NCBI GenBank assembly: GCA_016926235.1
Contig: JAFGOZ010000259.1
Location: forward strand, 1-16,451
Direction: 5' to 3'
DNA from: Bacteroidales bacterium
Lineage (GTDB): Bacteria; Bacteroidota; Bacteroidia; Bacteroidales; UBA10428
DNA: 16,451 nt
The notes beneath the pieces were generated by a model that did not search any database, was not told the origin of the DNA, and saw only the letters and a program-made list of their open reading frames with translations. Each line of letters starts with the position of its first letter. Position 1 is the stretch's first letter. Of this stretch, positions 15,601-16,451 are shown in pieces. Both the position numbers and the translations under genes were made by a program.

Positions 15601-16451
15601 CCAAAGTGTCAAATTCATCCAACTCGCATACATCTGCATTAGAACCATGTGATTTTGCATGGAAATTATAAACTACTGAATGTAAGGTGCTGTCTGTATA
15701 ATTATGAAGAGTCTGGCTAAAATTAGTTATTGGCAGATCTGTATTAGATGTATAACCATCTATTTCTGCCATCGTTCCTGACACAGAGTTTATAGTATAA
15801 TCAAAATATACTTCTCCCTGAGTAAGGAATGTCGGTGATGTCACCTGTATATATGCAGTTTCATCATTACAGAAAGTATCCTTGTATGCAGTATGTATAT
15901 TATCCATGAATGTACCAATAAACAGCCTTGGAGTAGGTTCAACCCATATTGAGATAGTATCAATATCACCAAAACACTCGTTTACACCAATACCCGTATT
16001 ATAATTATACGGTGTTATAACCAGTAAAACCTCCTGGGCATAATCCATTGAGTTATGCAAACTATCTGTAATTGTGTAGGTTGGAACAATACTATATTGA
16101 GCACCTGGAATCGCATTTACCCCAGTAGGAAGGATAAAGTTATAATTAAATTGCACTTGCCCTGTTGTGATACTTGGAGTAGAAATATCAATATCTAACC
16201 TGGTTTTATTACAAATAGTATCGAAGTACATATCAGCTAATAATCGAGTAGTCGGTTCTACCCATACCCATACGGTATCATCCAGGCCCTGGCAACGCTC
16301 GGTATAGCCATTGGGCATCGTAGTATAGGCAGTGAAGATATATTCTACCAGTTGGGCGGCATCGGTACTGTTGTGGATGCTGTCTTCTACCACATCACTT
16401 ATGGTAAGGTCATAGGTCGCTCCTGTACTTACGGTTACTCCTGCAGGGGCA
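12680..16451 (-). CDS. Giant SprB-repeat surface protein with T9SS type-B domain (5' partial)
   Basis: The frame is open to the right window edge, so the N-terminus, signal peptide and true start lie outside; at least 1256 residues are present. From N to C: PKD-like units with pairs of Cys and the phrases VEPTPRLF and DTFCN (15526-16451), about ten SprB-type repeats each opening with a Cys motif such as SCYGYNNG followed by GG and a closing YTVTVxDxxxC (13004-15525), and a gliding-motility-associated C-terminal domain of about 107 residues with IPNAFSPNNGDDINNTW, IFDRRGQLVY, WDGTHLNNG and GSYHYIINL. This last is the type-B sorting signal of the type IX secretion system. The protein should be exported to the cell surface with help from the adjacent PorP/SprF and act as an adhesin, perhaps for gliding or surface binding. 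The ligand is unknown. Confidence 0.92.
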   Translation of the reverse strand, partial: APAGVTVSTGATYDLTISDVVEDSIHNSTDAAQLVEYIFTAYTTMPNGYTERCQGLDDTVWVWVEPTTRLLADMYFDTICNKTRLDIDISTPSITTGQVQFNYNFILPTGVNAIPGAQYSIVPTYTITDSLHNSMDYAQEVLLVITPYNYNTGIGVNECFGDIDTISIWVEPTPRLFIGTFMDNIHTAYKDTFCNDETAYIQVTSPTFLTQGEVYFDYTINSVSGTMAEIDGYTSNTDLPITNFSQTLHNYTDSTLHSVVYNFHAKSHGSNADVCELDEFDTLVTLASLPTLKAFMQSDSLGYFVGGWDIRCFNYNTGQISLNGYGGYTAVNNYDFGDCMFNWSNGSPSQNITNLNAGVYSVVVEDNKGCLAFDTIELVQPPRLFAIDTINEIPCGGGTGCIRLWSQGGTPGYVFRWLPSDSLRADSIVRCGLTGGTYNISLYDTNNCVYNGIYRMYNPPSIQIAVLNNTIDGENEVTCYGYNDGVIYTRITGGFPDPDYHVIWRDSLDNIVLDSTLWTLYNVSAGSYTVQAIDSRGCEAWAYDTLTQPSKIFIDPIISQYDTFNISCYGYNNGSIELDVYGGHENYYPAWSTGDTLFDIDNLYAGIYTVTIKDVMFVSEPDSNLSLNRECFAYDTFELVEPTPAGITYTITEHNGYSISCYGGNNGGIQLTSVTGGYDGYEFAWYGPPGAITDSTLQNQSNLHVGEYQVFVKYGLDCSEDFEFILNQPEALEINTIAELYNGYNISCYNGDDGQISSTVTGGVEPYSYDWEQLGDPEFISDDTVISNLVLDQYILTVTDDNSCSEDDTIVLTQPNQITYLVDSTEVSCFSYEDGSAEVYNIEGGVPEYTVDWSNSQGDYITTGFIAHNLLIGTYRFTITDQNACTVNDSVTIPGSDQLNLKIEIASDYHGSAISCKDSSDAELRVVVEGGKQPFNITWTSVDTNDVFGNNNLLDNLSAGYYHVYVIDANGCDGSDSIIVEEPEYMIITGLDVSNVRCYSINDGYVTIYTQGGTGDYHYQWLGDNDVNQNTQTAIDLYVGDYSVTVWDDNMCAIDTSVTIIQPEPIVVEIDSVKMPYCPDAEDGFIIIEDISGGVKPYSYEWLNADKNITYTNDPELRDIDEGEYILTVIDANNCEFTETVVLVAEQSFCLYIPNAFSPNNGDDINNTWRIYAGDYSRQGSGADVLHSIYPNATVEIFDRRGQLVYKSTKGYEYEWDGTHLNNGRDLPMGSYHYIINLNDERGSKPIRGVVTIVRY
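13004..15525 (-). repeat. Ten tandem SprB-type repeats inside the surface protein
   Basis: I count ten units of about 74-83 residues. Each starts with a Cys-containing motif (RCFNYNTG, PCGGGTG, TCYGYNDG, SCYGYNNG, SCYGGNNG, SCYNGDDG, SCFSYEDG, SCKDSSDA, RCYSINDG, YCPDAEDG) and carries a central GG, a W, and a closing Cys followed by a QP or EP spacer. The units are strongly diverged in DNA, so they are old protein repeats and not recent duplications. Confidence 0.85.
15526..16451 (-). repeat. PKD-like tandem units of the surface protein
   Basis: A second, different repeat class precedes the SprB repeats. The phrase S-[IL]-HNS-x-D-x-AQ recurs (SIHNSTDAAQ, SLHNSMDYAQ), with a looser third copy LHNYTD. 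The phrases VWVEPTTRL / IWVEPTPRLF and DTICN / DTFCN recur at a spacing of roughly 115 residues. The open frame at the edge reads as the end of one more unit, so the array continues outside the window. Confidence 0.7.

Overview
The window looks like a chromosomal segment of a Bacteroidota bacterium, probably a free-living Bacteroidales-type lineage; this placement is inference. The evidence is AT-rich DNA, TAnnTTTG-type -7 promoter boxes, weak or absent Shine-Dalgarno sequences, a PorP/SprF protein next to a giant SprB-repeat protein with a gliding-motility/type IX secretion C-terminal domain, several TonB C-terminal-domain proteins, and a two-subunit methylmalonyl-CoA mutase. No RNA gene, insertion sequence, CRISPR array or phage gene was seen.

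Layout. At 1-570 a terminator hairpin of an upstream gene precedes a short SdpI-family membrane protein that lacks the usual N-terminal half. At 597-5884 lies the most interesting block: a minus-strand pair (TonB, then a secreted VIT-VWA protein ending in its own TonB C-terminal domain) diverges across a 368-bp, inverted-repeat-bearing intergenic region from a plus-strand pair (ECF-like sigma factor overlapping a zinc-finger anti-sigma factor). The anti-sigma factor also ends in a TonB-like C-terminal domain. Three TonB-like domains around one sigma/anti-sigma pair, a shared glycine-rich linker motif in two of the proteins, and unusual G8 and C7 tracts in the same two genes suggest one envelope-signalling module.

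At 5896-6273 is an orphan SiaC-family (DUF1987) phosphoprotein on the minus strand with a good Bacteroidetes promoter. At 6438-10505 mutA-mutB form a tight operon for methylmalonyl-CoA mutase, the adenosylcobalamin enzyme linking succinyl-CoA and methylmalonyl-CoA in propionate metabolism. At 10545-11654 are two small membrane proteins: a DUF4190-like protein with an acidic coiled-coil tail, and a DUF2752-like protein whose first membrane segment is in frame but has no standard start codon. At 11682-16451, on the minus strand, is a PorP/SprF gene preceded by the 3' part (5' end outside the window) of a giant surface adhesin with PKD-like units, ten SprB-type repeats and a type-B T9SS sorting domain. 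These two should act as passenger and dedicated outer-membrane partner.
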